This document shows, piece by piece, positions 1 through 7,187 of a stretch of DNA of 15,319 nucleotides. Positions within the stretch are counted from its first letter, which is position 1; each line of letters begins with the position of its first letter. Origin of the DNA: Marinosulfonomonas sp. (GTDB lineage Bacteria > Pseudomonadota > Alphaproteobacteria > Rhodobacterales > Rhodobacteraceae); the NCBI GenBank assembly GCA_015494385.1, contig WGBJ01000310.1, forward strand, positions 1 to 15,319, given 5' to 3'. The notes below the pieces were generated by a model. It saw only the letters and a list, made by a program, of their open reading frames with translations, was not told the origin of the DNA and made no database searches. The position numbers were made by a program, and so were the translations under genes.

Positions 1-1184
1 ATATACTGCGGGCCGAACACCTGATGGGTCTTGCCGTTGAACAGCTTGGCCCCTTGCGGATGCTCGTTGCCTTCGGGAATGTCGGTGATGGCCTCGACCG
101 CCTCGATCAGCTTGGTGCGATCCCCGGGGCCTTTGTAACCGGCCGCTTCCATCCCGTCCTTGATGGTGAACAGGGTTTCCCAGCAGGCAAACATATGGGC
201 ATAGGTGGAAACGTCCTTGGGATCATCCACGGATGCGCCATTGTCATCCACACCGACCTGCGCGCGGTAGAATTTGTCATAATCGGTCTGATCGGCCTGC
301 GCGTATCGCGGCATGCCTTCCCAGAAATGGGTGCCTTCAAGGAATTCCAGACCCGGTGTGGCGAAATCAACCGCCTCGAGCGAATCGACAAAGCCGAAGA
401 TTTGCGGCGCGGAGGGGCCGAAAAACTCGCCCATTTCCTTAACAAAGGTCAGAACAGATGGGCCGACCATGACGTGATAGATCACCTCGGTTTCGCGCGG
501 GATCTGCGGGAAGTATTTGGTGAACGAGGTTTCGGTTGGCGGGATTGCCAGCTTGGCGACGACTTCGCCGCCCTGTGCCTCGATCGCGGCGCTAAAGAAA
601 TCGCGGTGGTTATGGCCGAACGCGAAATCGGGGAAGATCATCGTGACCTTTTTCCCCAGATTGCCGGCAACCCACGGCGCCATCGCCTGCACCTGGCTTT
701 TCACGTCGGTGATGCCCGGTTGCAGGGTGTAACGGTTCAACATGCCGCTGGCCACGTGGTGCCCTTCGGACACTACAAAATAAGGCATCTTCAGTTCAGC
801 CGCACGCGGGGCAGACCCGATCACCACATGGGAAAACAGCGTGCCATAAGCGATGTCGCAGCCATGCTGGTTGGCGAATTTTTCCAGCACCTCGGCGCCG
901 CGTTTGGGATCGGTGCCGTCATCTTCGGCCACGATTTCAACGGGGCGGCCGTTGATGCCACCTGCGTCGTTGATCACCTTGGTGGCGGCCATTGTGGTGC
1001 GTTCGTACCAGCGGCCATAGGCGGCACCAATACCGGTGCGGTGCACCTGAAAGCCGATCTTGATCGGGGCGCTGTGGCTGCCCGCATGGGCAAACCGTGT
1101 GACATCGGGCAGCGCCGAGGCTGCCCCGACAGCCGCCATGCCCGTCAGGATCTTGCGGCGGGTTGGAAATGTTTTCTTCGCCAT
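1..1184 (-). CDS. ABC transporter substrate-binding protein, branched-chain amino acid (LivJ/Peripla_BP_6) type, partial
   Basis: The reverse strand from the ATG at 1184 stays open to the window edge (about 394 residues; the C-terminus is outside). The N-terminus carries a Tat-like signal: T8-R9-R10-K11-I12-L13, then a hydrophobic Ala/Gly stretch and an Ala-rich cleavage region near residue 34. The mature part starts IKIGFQVHRTG and continues with the type I periplasmic-binding-protein pattern (INDAGGINGRPVEIV, then EDDGTDPKRGAE). This is the LivJ-like family that captures amino acids, amides or urea in the periplasm for an ABC permease. A GGGAG ribosome site lies 8-10 nt before the ATG, which supports this start. 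The ligand cannot be read from sequence, and no permease or ATPase partner is visible on this side of the window. The family call is secure; the substrate is unknown. Confidence 0.9.
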   Translation of the reverse strand, partial: MAKKTFPTRRKILTGMAAVGAASALPDVTRFAHAGSHSAPIKIGFQVHRTGIGAAYGRWYERTTMAATKVINDAGGINGRPVEIVAEDDGTDPKRGAEVLEKFANQHGCDIAYGTLFSHVVIGSAPRAAELKMPYFVVSEGHHVASGMLNRYTLQPGITDVKSQVQAMAPWVAGNLGKKVTMIFPDFAFGHNHRDFFSAAIEAQGGEVVAKLAIPPTETSFTKYFPQIPRETEVIYHVMVGPSVLTFVKEMGEFFGPSAPQIFGFVDSLEAVDFATPGLEFLEGTHFWEGMPRYAQADQTDYDKFYRAQVGVDDNGASVDDPKDVSTYAHMFACWETLFTIKDGMEAAGYKGPGDRTKLIEAVEAITDIPEGNEHPQGAKLFNGKTHQVFGPQY

Positions 1185-1306
1185 TTATTATTCTCCCTAA
1201 GTGTTGGTTCGACGGGCCGTTTGTCAGCCTTCTGTCGTTAATCGTATCACATGCACATGGATTTTCGCCGGTGAATTCCGGTGCGGGTGCGATGTAAATT
1301 AATTCG

Positions 1307-1336
1307 TATACAAATAAGTTTATTGATGCCTGTCAA
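1307..1336 (-). promoter_or_regulatory. Candidate sigma70-type promoter for the substrate-binding protein gene
   Basis: Read on the reverse strand, a perfect TTGACA (complement of 1331-1336) is followed 18 bp later by TGTATA (complement of 1307-1312). It lies about 120 nt before the ATG at 1184. The -35 hexamer also forms one arm of an imperfect dyad, GTCAA-N5-TTGAC (1332-1346), which could be an operator. The -10 match is only moderate, so this is a candidate. The rest of the 313-bp gap 1185-1497 is AT-rich and holds no convincing gene. Confidence 0.35.
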
Positions 1337-1443
1337 GAAATTTGACGGGGGGCAACCAATAGAAACACTGCTGTTTGCAGCAAAAATATAGTTCGGGGTT
1401 CTGTGCCTGTGCGCTTTTGCAAAAGCTGAATTCATGGGCGTTA

Positions 1444-1470
1444 CCAGAGCCAATCGTCATTTGGCTCTGG
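1444..1470. terminator. Strong 10-bp hairpin between convergently placed ends, possible terminator
   Basis: CCAGAGCCAA (1444-1453) and TTGGCTCTGG (1461-1470) are perfect complements separated by 7 nt. The hairpin lies 28 nt beyond the stop codon of the XRE regulator (1498), where a terminator is expected. No T-run follows on either strand, so it is not a textbook intrinsic terminator. It could instead stabilise the 3' end of the message or be a protein-binding dyad. Confidence 0.5.
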
Positions 1471-1497
1471 TCATCTGCAGGTCGCCAAGCGGCAATA

Positions 1498-1875
1498 TCA
1501 GGCCGCGTCGTCTGTCACGCTGGGCGTGTCACTGCGGGCGATTTCGCTGATCAAAGTGTGGATGCGCCGCTTTAGTTTCTGGTTGGTGATGCTGGACAGG
1601 ATCGCGGCAATCTGCGCCGTTTCCATATCCATTGCCGGCATGCTTTCATAGCTTTCCCCCTCAAGCCCCTCAAAGAAGAAGGAGGGGGATACCTTGAGCA
1701 GTTTCGATAGTTCGAACATGCGGCTGGCAGAAACGCGGTTTGCACCGGTTTCGTATTTTTGCAGTTGCTGGAATGAAATCCCCAGCTGCTCGGCGACGTT
1801 TGATTGGGTCAGACCACGCACTGTGCGGATTTCCTTGATGCGTTGCCCAACATGTATATCGACTGGATGTGGCAT
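1498..1875 (-). CDS. XRE-family helix-turn-helix transcriptional regulator
   Basis: A 125-residue cytoplasmic DNA-binding protein. The HTH_3/Cro-CI domain covers roughly residues 8-65: GQRIKEIRTVRGLTQ, then QLGISFQQLQKYETGANRVS, which carries the recognition helix, then a LSKLLKVSP segment. The rest is a short, partly charged C-terminal tail that may serve dimerisation. Proteins beginning MPHPVDIHVG with this exact layout are common in Rhodobacterales. The start at 1875 is chosen because this N-terminus is the family's usual one and a GGAAG ribosome site sits just upstream. An in-frame ATG at 1950 would add 25 residues of low-complexity, AT-rich coding and is less likely. The gene is divergent from the LysR-headed gene at 2108. 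Target genes are unknown; neighbours on either side are possible. Confidence 0.9.
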   Translation of the reverse strand: MPHPVDIHVGQRIKEIRTVRGLTQSNVAEQLGISFQQLQKYETGANRVSASRMFELSKLLKVSPSFFFEGLEGESYESMPAMDMETAQIAAILSSITNQKLKRRIHTLISEIARSDTPSVTDDAA

Positions 1876-2056
1876 ATTGATTCTTCCGTTTTGTTTCTCG
1901 CTAAGGGGGAAATACGGATTTTGCATTTCTATCAATTCGTTACTTATCATTCAATTCATATCTCGTTTTTACCGGTGATGGGTGATAAGTTTACCATCTC
2001 TATTTGTATGTCTTGCGAAGCTTCTACCTAAACGATTATTAATTCCCTGCGCTTTG

Positions 2057-2071
2057 CAAAACGATGTTTTG
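2057..2071. promoter_or_regulatory. Perfect dyad upstream of the LysR-headed gene, candidate operator
   Basis: CAAAAC-GAT-GTTTTG is a perfect 6-3-6 inverted repeat centred about 44 bp before the ATG at 2108, within the AT-rich 232-bp divergent spacer 1876-2107. The position fits an autoregulatory operator or the binding site of the neighbouring XRE protein. No clear sigma70 promoter pair could be assigned in this spacer. Confidence 0.35.
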
Positions 2072-2107
2072 TGTATTGAAAAAGAACAAAGGTGTAAAAA
2101 CTAGGTA

Positions 2108-3007
2108 ATGGGTCGATCCTCAAGTCAGGCAATTCTGTTTGAATTACTGCGATCATATACAGTGCTAGCCCGGACACTTAATCTGTCAAAAGCAGTTCGC
2201 GAACTGGGGAGCACCCGGCAAACGGTCAGGCGCCATATCAAACTGCTGGAAGAGCAAAAAGGCCAGGCTCTTTTTCGTCTTGAAGAGCGCCAGTATTATC
2301 TGACCGATGCGGGTAAAAGCTGTTTGAAAGAAGCCGAGGATTTACTGGCGCGCAGCGAGGCATGGCTGGAAAACCGGTCCGAGCAGGGTAATGACTTGCA
2401 TAGTATCGCTTGCGAGGAAAAAGACGGATGCCCCCCTTATTATTTGCAGCAACACTCGTTGGCACATTTGTGGCAAGAGGGGACATCGCTGTTGCAATAC
2501 GGCTTTGAATGCTGGGCAAATGCAAAGGGCAAGACCGAAAATATAGAGGATTCAGGAATACATCCCTACCTGATGTTTTTCCGGCAACTTGATGATCGCT
2601 GGATATGTGTCGAAACCGGCAGAAAATCGGCATATGCAACCTGGTATGGCTGGCGGCGGGGGCGCAGCAGTGTTGGCCGCGATGTTATGGATTTGCTTGA
2701 GGTGCAGGATTTTGTCACCCATTTGGCCCAGCCGTTCAATGATGTGAAAAAAAGCGGCGCTGTCCGGCTGGATCATATTTTCACAAAGGTGCTGGACGAA
2801 GAAAACGACACTATGGTGCCGGTCAGTTATCAGAGATTGTTGATGGGGTGCCATTTTCCAGACGGCAATTTTGCCCTGGCGGTCCTTGTTGACCCAACCC
2901 GTGATATAGCAATACCCGGTCTTGACCCGGAGGTGGCAAAGTCGATGCCTGAAAAATACGCCAAGAATATCCCGGAGATCGACAAGCAAAGCTGGACAGC
3001 CAGCTAG
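2108..3007 (+). CDS. LysR-type winged-helix N-terminus fused to an unrecognised C-terminal domain
   Basis: A 299-residue protein. Residues 8-90 match the LysR winged helix: helices around 8-30, then STRQTVRRHIKLLEEQKGQALF as turn plus recognition helix, a wing (RLEERQYYLTDAG) and a long linker helix (72-90) as used for LysR dimerisation. After residue 95 the LysR periplasmic-binding-like effector domain (normally about 200 residues of alternating beta/alpha) is not recognisable. Residues 150-270 instead contain aromatic-rich segments (HPYLMFFRQLDDRWICVETG, then ATWYGWRRGRSSVG) and beta-rich stretches that recall a PAS-like sensory fold; this is a weak impression only. The ribosome site is poor (AGG very close to the ATG, or AAAGG about 15 nt away), so the start is moderately secure. 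Composition is more AT-rich than the neighbours. Role: probably a transcription regulator; signal unknown. Confidence 0.75.
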   Translation: MGRSSSQAILFELLRSYTVLARTLNLSKAVRELGSTRQTVRRHIKLLEEQKGQALFRLEERQYYLTDAGKSCLKEAEDLLARSEAWLENRSEQGNDLHSIACEEKDGCPPYYLQQHSLAHLWQEGTSLLQYGFECWANAKGKTENIEDSGIHPYLMFFRQLDDRWICVETGRKSAYATWYGWRRGRSSVGRDVMDLLEVQDFVTHLAQPFNDVKKSGAVRLDHIFTKVLDEENDTMVPVSYQRLLMGCHFPDGNFALAVLVDPTRDIAIPGLDPEVAKSMPEKYAKNIPEIDKQSWTAS

Positions 3008-3062
3008 GCCTGTCAAGCACCCTGAACAACCACAAGCCGAGTATATTCCAGGATTTCAGACT

Positions 3063-3170
3063 GTTTTTCCTTGCGCGGGTTATTGCTTGTCTGGAAAAAC
3101 CTGCAATAAAAAACCCGTTTTGTATATTCAATCAAACATGGTTTTTATTGCACCCCCGCGTCAAACGGGG
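3063..3170. repeat. Overlapping inverted repeats in the convergent intergenic region, probable terminator zone
   Basis: The 185-bp gap between the LysR-headed gene (ends 3007) and cbpM (ends 3193) is packed with complementary arms. GTTTTTCC (3063-3070) pairs with GGAAAAAC (3093-3100). CGGGTTATTGC (3076-3086) can pair with 3103-3117, leaving a four-A bulge. The arm 3102-3115 can instead pair with 3140-3152 with one bulged A. CCCCG (3154-3158) pairs with CGGGG (3166-3170). Because both flanking genes end here, transcript termination in both directions is the simplest role. None has the ideal GC stem plus T-run. Confidence 0.5.
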
Positions 3171-3192
3171 ATGCAAATTCGTGATTTCACGC

Positions 3193-3522
3193 CTACATAT
3201 CCTTCAGGGCGGCAATGATCCGGCCGCGCAAATCTTCTGGCTGGGCCTCGATTGCGGACATAACGCGCCGCAGTTCGGAACGCACCCCGTGCAACTGGTC
3301 TATCAACGATAGAACCACCCCGAGGGCATCCCCTTGCAGATTGAATTGTTCATCCAGATCACAGATCAGTTCGATCCGTGCCAGATCGGCGGCCGTGTAA
3401 ACCGGTCCGGTTTCCGATTGCGCCGGGCGCAGGAATTCATGACGCACATAGGTGGTCAGTTGTGACGGGGTCAGGCGGGTGATCGAGGTGACCACCTGTT
3501 CTTCGGAATAATAACGGGTCAT
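3193..3522 (-). CDS. cbpM: CbpM-like chaperone modulator
   Basis: A 109-residue cytoplasmic protein of the CbpM/MerR_2 type. It starts MTRYYSEEQV and has the family's helix-turn-helix-like region (SQLTTYVRHEFLRP, residues about 20-35), then a YTAADLARIELICDL segment and a long C-terminal helix (60-100). In the established family, CbpM binds the J-domain of CbpA and inhibits its co-chaperone activity. The start codon overlaps the stop of the preceding gene cbpA by 4 bp (ATGA at 3519-3522), so the two are translationally coupled. That pairing is the strongest evidence for the call, since CbpM proteins diverge strongly. It lacks any DNA-binding wing comparable with a true MerR regulator. Confidence 0.85.
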   Translation of the reverse strand: MTRYYSEEQVVTSITRLTPSQLTTYVRHEFLRPAQSETGPVYTAADLARIELICDLDEQFNLQGDALGVVLSLIDQLHGVRSELRRVMSAIEAQPEDLRGRIIAALKDM

Positions 3523-4466
3523 GATGTCATTCCTTTCCGCGGATCATAGGCATGGTCCTTGCGCCAGTCCTGCATGAATTTCTCCAGATCCGCATCGACT
3601 TTGGGCGGCATCTTGATTTGCAGCTCGACCTTCTGGTCGCCTGCCTTGCCGCCGCGTTTCACCCCTTTGCCGCGCAGGCGCAGGGTCTGGCCGGAACTGG
3701 CCCCTTTGGGGATGGTCAGGTTCACGGTGCCATGAATCGTCGGGGTGGGCACCTTGCCACCCAGAACGGCCTCGTCGATGGTGATCGGCAGGACGATGTG
3801 GATATCGTCGCCTTCGCGCTTGAAGACCTTGTGCGGGCGCACGTTGATGGTGACATAGGCGTCGCCACGCGGCCCCTTGCCGTATCCTTCGCCCCCCTTG
3901 CCACGCAGGCGGATGGTTTGCCCGTCGCGGGTGCCTTCGGGGATTTTCACCTCGAGGTTATCGCCGGATGGCAGGGTGATGCGTTTCTTGCCGCCCTTTA
4001 CGGCATCCATGAAATCGACCTCGAGCATATAACGGGCATCGGCGCCACGGGCATCAAACCCGCCGCCGCCAAAACCGCCATAGGCACCGCCGCCCGCCGC
4101 ACCCTGGGCCTGGCGCTGGCGCAGGATGTCGGCAAAGATGTCGGACATATCGCCAAAATCCTCGTAGCCGTGGGTATTGCCATAGCCATGGCCGCCCTGT
4201 TCGGCATAGTCGCGATAGAATTTACGTTCGGGCTGTTTCTCGGCCCCCATTTCATCAATTTCGCCGGCATCATAGCGGCGGCGCTGTTCGGGGTCCTTCA
4301 ACAGGTCATAAGCCATCGAAGCCGCCTTGAATTTGGCCTCGGCTGTGCTGTCACCCGGATTCAGGTCCGGGTGGTGGGTGCGCGCAATCTTGCGATAGGC
4401 CTTTTTGATCTCTGCGTCGGTCGCGGATTTCTTGAGGCCGAGTGCGCTATATGGGTCGTTGCTCAT
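3519..4466 (-). CDS. cbpA: DnaJ-class co-chaperone CbpA (no zinc finger)
   Basis: A 315-residue Hsp40. The J-domain spans residues 4-68 with the DnaK-activating H32-P33-D34. A Gly/Phe-rich linker follows (about 90-140, dense around 121-137), then two tandem C-terminal beta domains (about 145-220 and 222-290) with the repeated GQTIRLRGKGG / GQTLRLRGKGV motif. The cysteine-rich zinc finger of DnaJ is absent, which defines the CbpA/DjlB-like type. It would deliver clients to DnaK and stimulate its ATPase; E. coli CbpA also binds DNA and is stationary-phase related. The start at 4466 follows GGAG with 9 nt spacing and gives the canonical MSNDPYSALG. The frame stays open upstream into the antisense of the next gene, but that part is not protein-like. 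The stop overlaps cbpM by 4 bp. Confidence 0.95.
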   Translation of the reverse strand: MSNDPYSALGLKKSATDAEIKKAYRKIARTHHPDLNPGDSTAEAKFKAASMAYDLLKDPEQRRRYDAGEIDEMGAEKQPERKFYRDYAEQGGHGYGNTHGYEDFGDMSDIFADILRQRQAQGAAGGGAYGGFGGGGFDARGADARYMLEVDFMDAVKGGKKRITLPSGDNLEVKIPEGTRDGQTIRLRGKGGEGYGKGPRGDAYVTINVRPHKVFKREGDDIHIVLPITIDEAVLGGKVPTPTIHGTVNLTIPKGASSGQTLRLRGKGVKRGGKAGDQKVELQIKMPPKVDADLEKFMQDWRKDHAYDPRKGMTS

Positions 4467-4499
4467 CGGCGTATGCTCCAAAATTCTGGTGTTGAAATG

Positions 4500-4560
4500 A
4501 ATATAGGCACGTTGCGGCAGGAATAAAGGTGGAAATGACGTTTTTGGATGTCGTTTTTGG
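4500..4560 (-). promoter_or_regulatory. Divergent spacer: candidate -10 for cbpA and a 13-bp-period tandem repeat
   Basis: The 177-bp spacer between cbpA (-) and the FAD/GcvT gene (+) holds TATATT on the reverse strand (complement of 4500-4505), 34 nt before the cbpA ATG, without a good -35. Upstream of it are two near-identical 12-mers, TGACGTTTTTGG (4536-4547) and TGTCGTTTTTGG (4549-4560), which may be tandem regulator sites. No clear heat-shock sigma32 promoter was found. Confidence 0.3.
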
Positions 4561-4643
4561 CTGGTAAGGGTCGGCTGCCGTTTGACCCGCGTCCGCGCGA
4601 TGCGGCATGTTCGAAATAACATGAATTCGGTGGAGAGTCGGCT

Positions 4644-7133
4644 ATGAAAACGCAAGTCAAAGCATTGGTTGTCGGGGGCGGGGCTGTTGGCACTGCAATT
4701 GCCTATCATCTGGCCAAGGCCGGTTGGGACGATGTGGTCCTGTTGGAGCGTGACGAGTTGACAAGCGGCTCTACATGGCACGCGGCTGGCCTGCTGCCGC
4801 TGTTCAACATGTCCTATGCCACCACCCATATCCACAAATATTCGGTCGAGTTCTATAAATCGCTTGAAGAAGAAACCGGCCTGAACGCCGGTTTTGCTGT
4901 GGTGGGCAACCTGCGGATGGCGCAGACGCAGGAACGGATGGAGGAATATATGCTCTATGCCTCGACCGCCGAAACCTGCGATGTGCCGTTTGAATGGCTG
5001 ACACCCGAACAGATCAAGGAGCGCTGGCCCTTGATCCGCACCGAGGATCTGAAGGGGGCGCTGTATCACAACACCGACGGCTATATTAACCCCGCCGATG
5101 TGACCATGGCGATGGCCAAGGGCGCGCGCCAGCGCGGTGTTGAAATTATCCGCAAAATGCAGGTGGACGCCTATCACTGGAACGGTGATGCCTGGGAAGT
5201 GACCTGCACCAGGATGGTGGAAAAGGGCGGCAATCTGGTGCCCTCGGACGAACAGGTGGTGATCACGGCGGAACATGTGGTGACGGCCACGGGCAACCAC
5301 GCGCAGCGCACGGCGAAACTGCTGGGCATAAAAATTCCGGCCATTCCGGTGGAACACCAGTTCATCGTGATGGAGCAGGACCCCGCCTTGGTCGAATTCC
5401 GCAAGGACCACCCCGAACACCCCGTGATCCGCGATGCCGATGCGCAAAGTTACGTTCGAGAGGAACGCGGCGGCTGGATTCTGGGGGTTTATGAAAAAGG
5501 TGCGCCCGCGCGGTTTGAGCATGGCGTGCCCGACAGTTTCCGCGCCGATCTGTTCCCGCTGGATCTGGACCGGATCGAGGAACAGTATCTGGCGATGATC
5601 CACCGCATCCCGTCCTGCGAGGAATCGGGCCTTAAGGACGATTTCAACGGTCCGATCTGCTACACCCCTGACGGCAACCCGCTGGTCGGCCCTGCACCGG
5701 GCCTGCGCAACATGTGGCTGGCCGAAGGGTTTTCATTCGGCATCACCGCCGCCGGTGGCACAGGTTACTATCTGGCGCAGATGATGGTCGATGGCGAAGC
5801 CGAGATCGACATGGCGTCATTGGACCCCAAACGCTATGGCGACTGGATGACCACCGAATACGGTGCCCGCAAGAACGAGGAATGTTACGAGCACGTTTAC
5901 ATCCTGCACCACCCCGACGAAGAACGCCCCGCCTGTCGTCCCCTGCGCACCGCGCCTTGCTATGACCGGATGAAAGAAGCCGGTGCGCAGTTCGGTTGTG
6001 TGAATGGATGGGAGCGCCCGAACTATTTTGCCCCCGAAGGGTTCAATGACCATGACGCGCGGTCGTTCAGGCGCGGCGGCTGGTGGCAATACGCGGTGGA
6101 CGAGGCCAGGGCGATCCGCGAAAACGTCGGCCTGATTGACGCCACCGCCTTTACCAAACACCGCGTCAAAGGGCCGGGGGCCACGGCGTTTCTGGACTGG
6201 TTCACCTGTAACAAACTGCCCAGCATTGGGCGCATCAACCTGACCTATGCGCTGACACCGGCTGGCACCACCCGCACCGAATACACCATCGTGCGCGAGG
6301 GCGAGGATGAGTATTATCTGGTCTCGGCCGGTGCATGGACCGAATATGATGCCGATTACCTGCGTAAATGCGCTGCCGACAAGGCTGATGAGTTTGGCTA
6401 TATCGAAATCCAGAACGTCACCACGCAATATGGTGTGTTCGCCATTGCCGGTCCAAAATCGCGCGATGTGCTGAAGAAAATCATCAGCGATGCCGAGCCG
6501 GAAACGGCCCTGTCCAACAAGCGCTTCCCCTGGCTGTCGGCCAAACAGATCGAACTGGGCATGTGTCCGGTCAACGCGATCCGCGTGGCCTATACCGGTG
6601 AATTGGGTTGGGAGCTGCACCACCCGATCGAGATGCAGAACTATCTGTTCGATCTGATCATGAAGGCAGGCGAGGAATACGGGTTGAAACTGGTCGGCGC
6701 ACGGGCGCAGAACTGGTTGCGGCAGGAAAAATCCTATCGTGCGTTCGGCACCGAATTGGGACGTGATGCGACGCCACTCGAAGCCGATTTGCCCCGCTTT
6801 GTGAATATGGACAAGGATTATCAGGGCAAGGACGCCATGCTGGCCACGGGTATCCGCAGCAAATGCGTCACCCTGCTGATCGACGGGCCTGCTGATGCCG
6901 ACCCGTGGGGCCGCGAGGCGCTGATCCATGACGGCAAGCGTGTAGGTCGCTTAACGTCTGGCGGCTATTCTGTGGCGTTTGGGAAATCCATCGGCATGGG
7001 GTATGTGCCGCCGGAACTGGCCGAAGTCGGCACCAAACTGAAGGTGCGCATGTTCCGCGAGTTGTGGGATGCTGTGGTGGTTGAAGATAGTCCCTATGAT
7101 CCGAAAAACGCATCCATTCGCGTGGATGGGTAG
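4644..7133 (+). CDS. FAD-dependent oxidoreductase-GcvT fusion, dimethylglycine/sarcosine dehydrogenase family
   Basis: An 829-residue, probably soluble enzyme. Residues 5-395 form a DAO-type FAD domain: Rossmann motif G11-G12-G13-A-V-G16, acidic E35, and S43-T44-W45-H46-A-A-G, where the His matches the covalent flavin attachment site of dimethylglycine dehydrogenases. Residues about 400-465 are the FAO_M linker. From about 470 to the end are the aminomethyltransferase (GcvT) folate-binding domain and its C-terminal barrel, with GPKSRDVLKK, YTGELGWELHHP near 650 and LGRDATPLEADLPRF. The family oxidises an N-methyl amine and passes the methyl carbon as formaldehyde or methylene to tetrahydrofolate. 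GGAGAG lies 6 nt before the ATG. Rhodobacterales carry many paralogues, so dimethylglycine, sarcosine or another methylated amine cannot be separated here. The phosphorylase gene follows after 54 bp and may be cotranscribed. Confidence 0.92.
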   Translation: MKTQVKALVVGGGAVGTAIAYHLAKAGWDDVVLLERDELTSGSTWHAAGLLPLFNMSYATTHIHKYSVEFYKSLEEETGLNAGFAVVGNLRMAQTQERMEEYMLYASTAETCDVPFEWLTPEQIKERWPLIRTEDLKGALYHNTDGYINPADVTMAMAKGARQRGVEIIRKMQVDAYHWNGDAWEVTCTRMVEKGGNLVPSDEQVVITAEHVVTATGNHAQRTAKLLGIKIPAIPVEHQFIVMEQDPALVEFRKDHPEHPVIRDADAQSYVREERGGWILGVYEKGAPARFEHGVPDSFRADLFPLDLDRIEEQYLAMIHRIPSCEESGLKDDFNGPICYTPDGNPLVGPAPGLRNMWLAEGFSFGITAAGGTGYYLAQMMVDGEAEIDMASLDPKRYGDWMTTEYGARKNEECYEHVYILHHPDEERPACRPLRTAPCYDRMKEAGAQFGCVNGWERPNYFAPEGFNDHDARSFRRGGWWQYAVDEARAIRENVGLIDATAFTKHRVKGPGATAFLDWFTCNKLPSIGRINLTYALTPAGTTRTEYTIVREGEDEYYLVSAGAWTEYDADYLRKCAADKADEFGYIEIQNVTTQYGVFAIAGPKSRDVLKKIISDAEPETALSNKRFPWLSAKQIELGMCPVNAIRVAYTGELGWELHHPIEMQNYLFDLIMKAGEEYGLKLVGARAQNWLRQEKSYRAFGTELGRDATPLEADLPRFVNMDKDYQGKDAMLATGIRSKCVTLLIDGPADADPWGREALIHDGKRVGRLTSGGYSVAFGKSIGMGYVPPELAEVGTKLKVRMFRELWDAVVVEDSPYDPKNASIRVDG

Positions 7134-7187
7134 AATTGGTTTACATACCTGTGACGTGGGAATTTGGGGACTATAGAAAGGAATGCT

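Noticed and set aside
24..1241. Long forward-strand open frame opposite the binding-protein gene
   Set aside because: It is the antisense shadow of the clear Tat-signal substrate-binding protein; GC-rich third positions keep the opposite frame open and the translation resembles no family.
1876..1950. Extended XRE regulator start at 1950
   Set aside because: The 25 extra residues are not family-like, and the ATG at 1875 has GGAAG upstream and the common MPHPVDIHVG start.
4467..5603. Upstream extension of the cbpA frame (about 379 codons)
   Set aside because: It runs antisense to the FAD/GcvT gene. The J-domain must begin at MSNDPYSALG, and a ribosome site precedes 4466.
5817..6929. 370-codon reverse frame inside the FAD/GcvT gene
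   Set aside because: The forward strand codes a complete, motif-bearing enzyme there; the reverse translation is His/Gln/Arg-rich antisense.
7164..7187. TTG start for purine nucleoside phosphorylase
   Set aside because: No ribosome site precedes it, whereas the GTG at 7188 has AAAGGA at good spacing and gives the usual family length.
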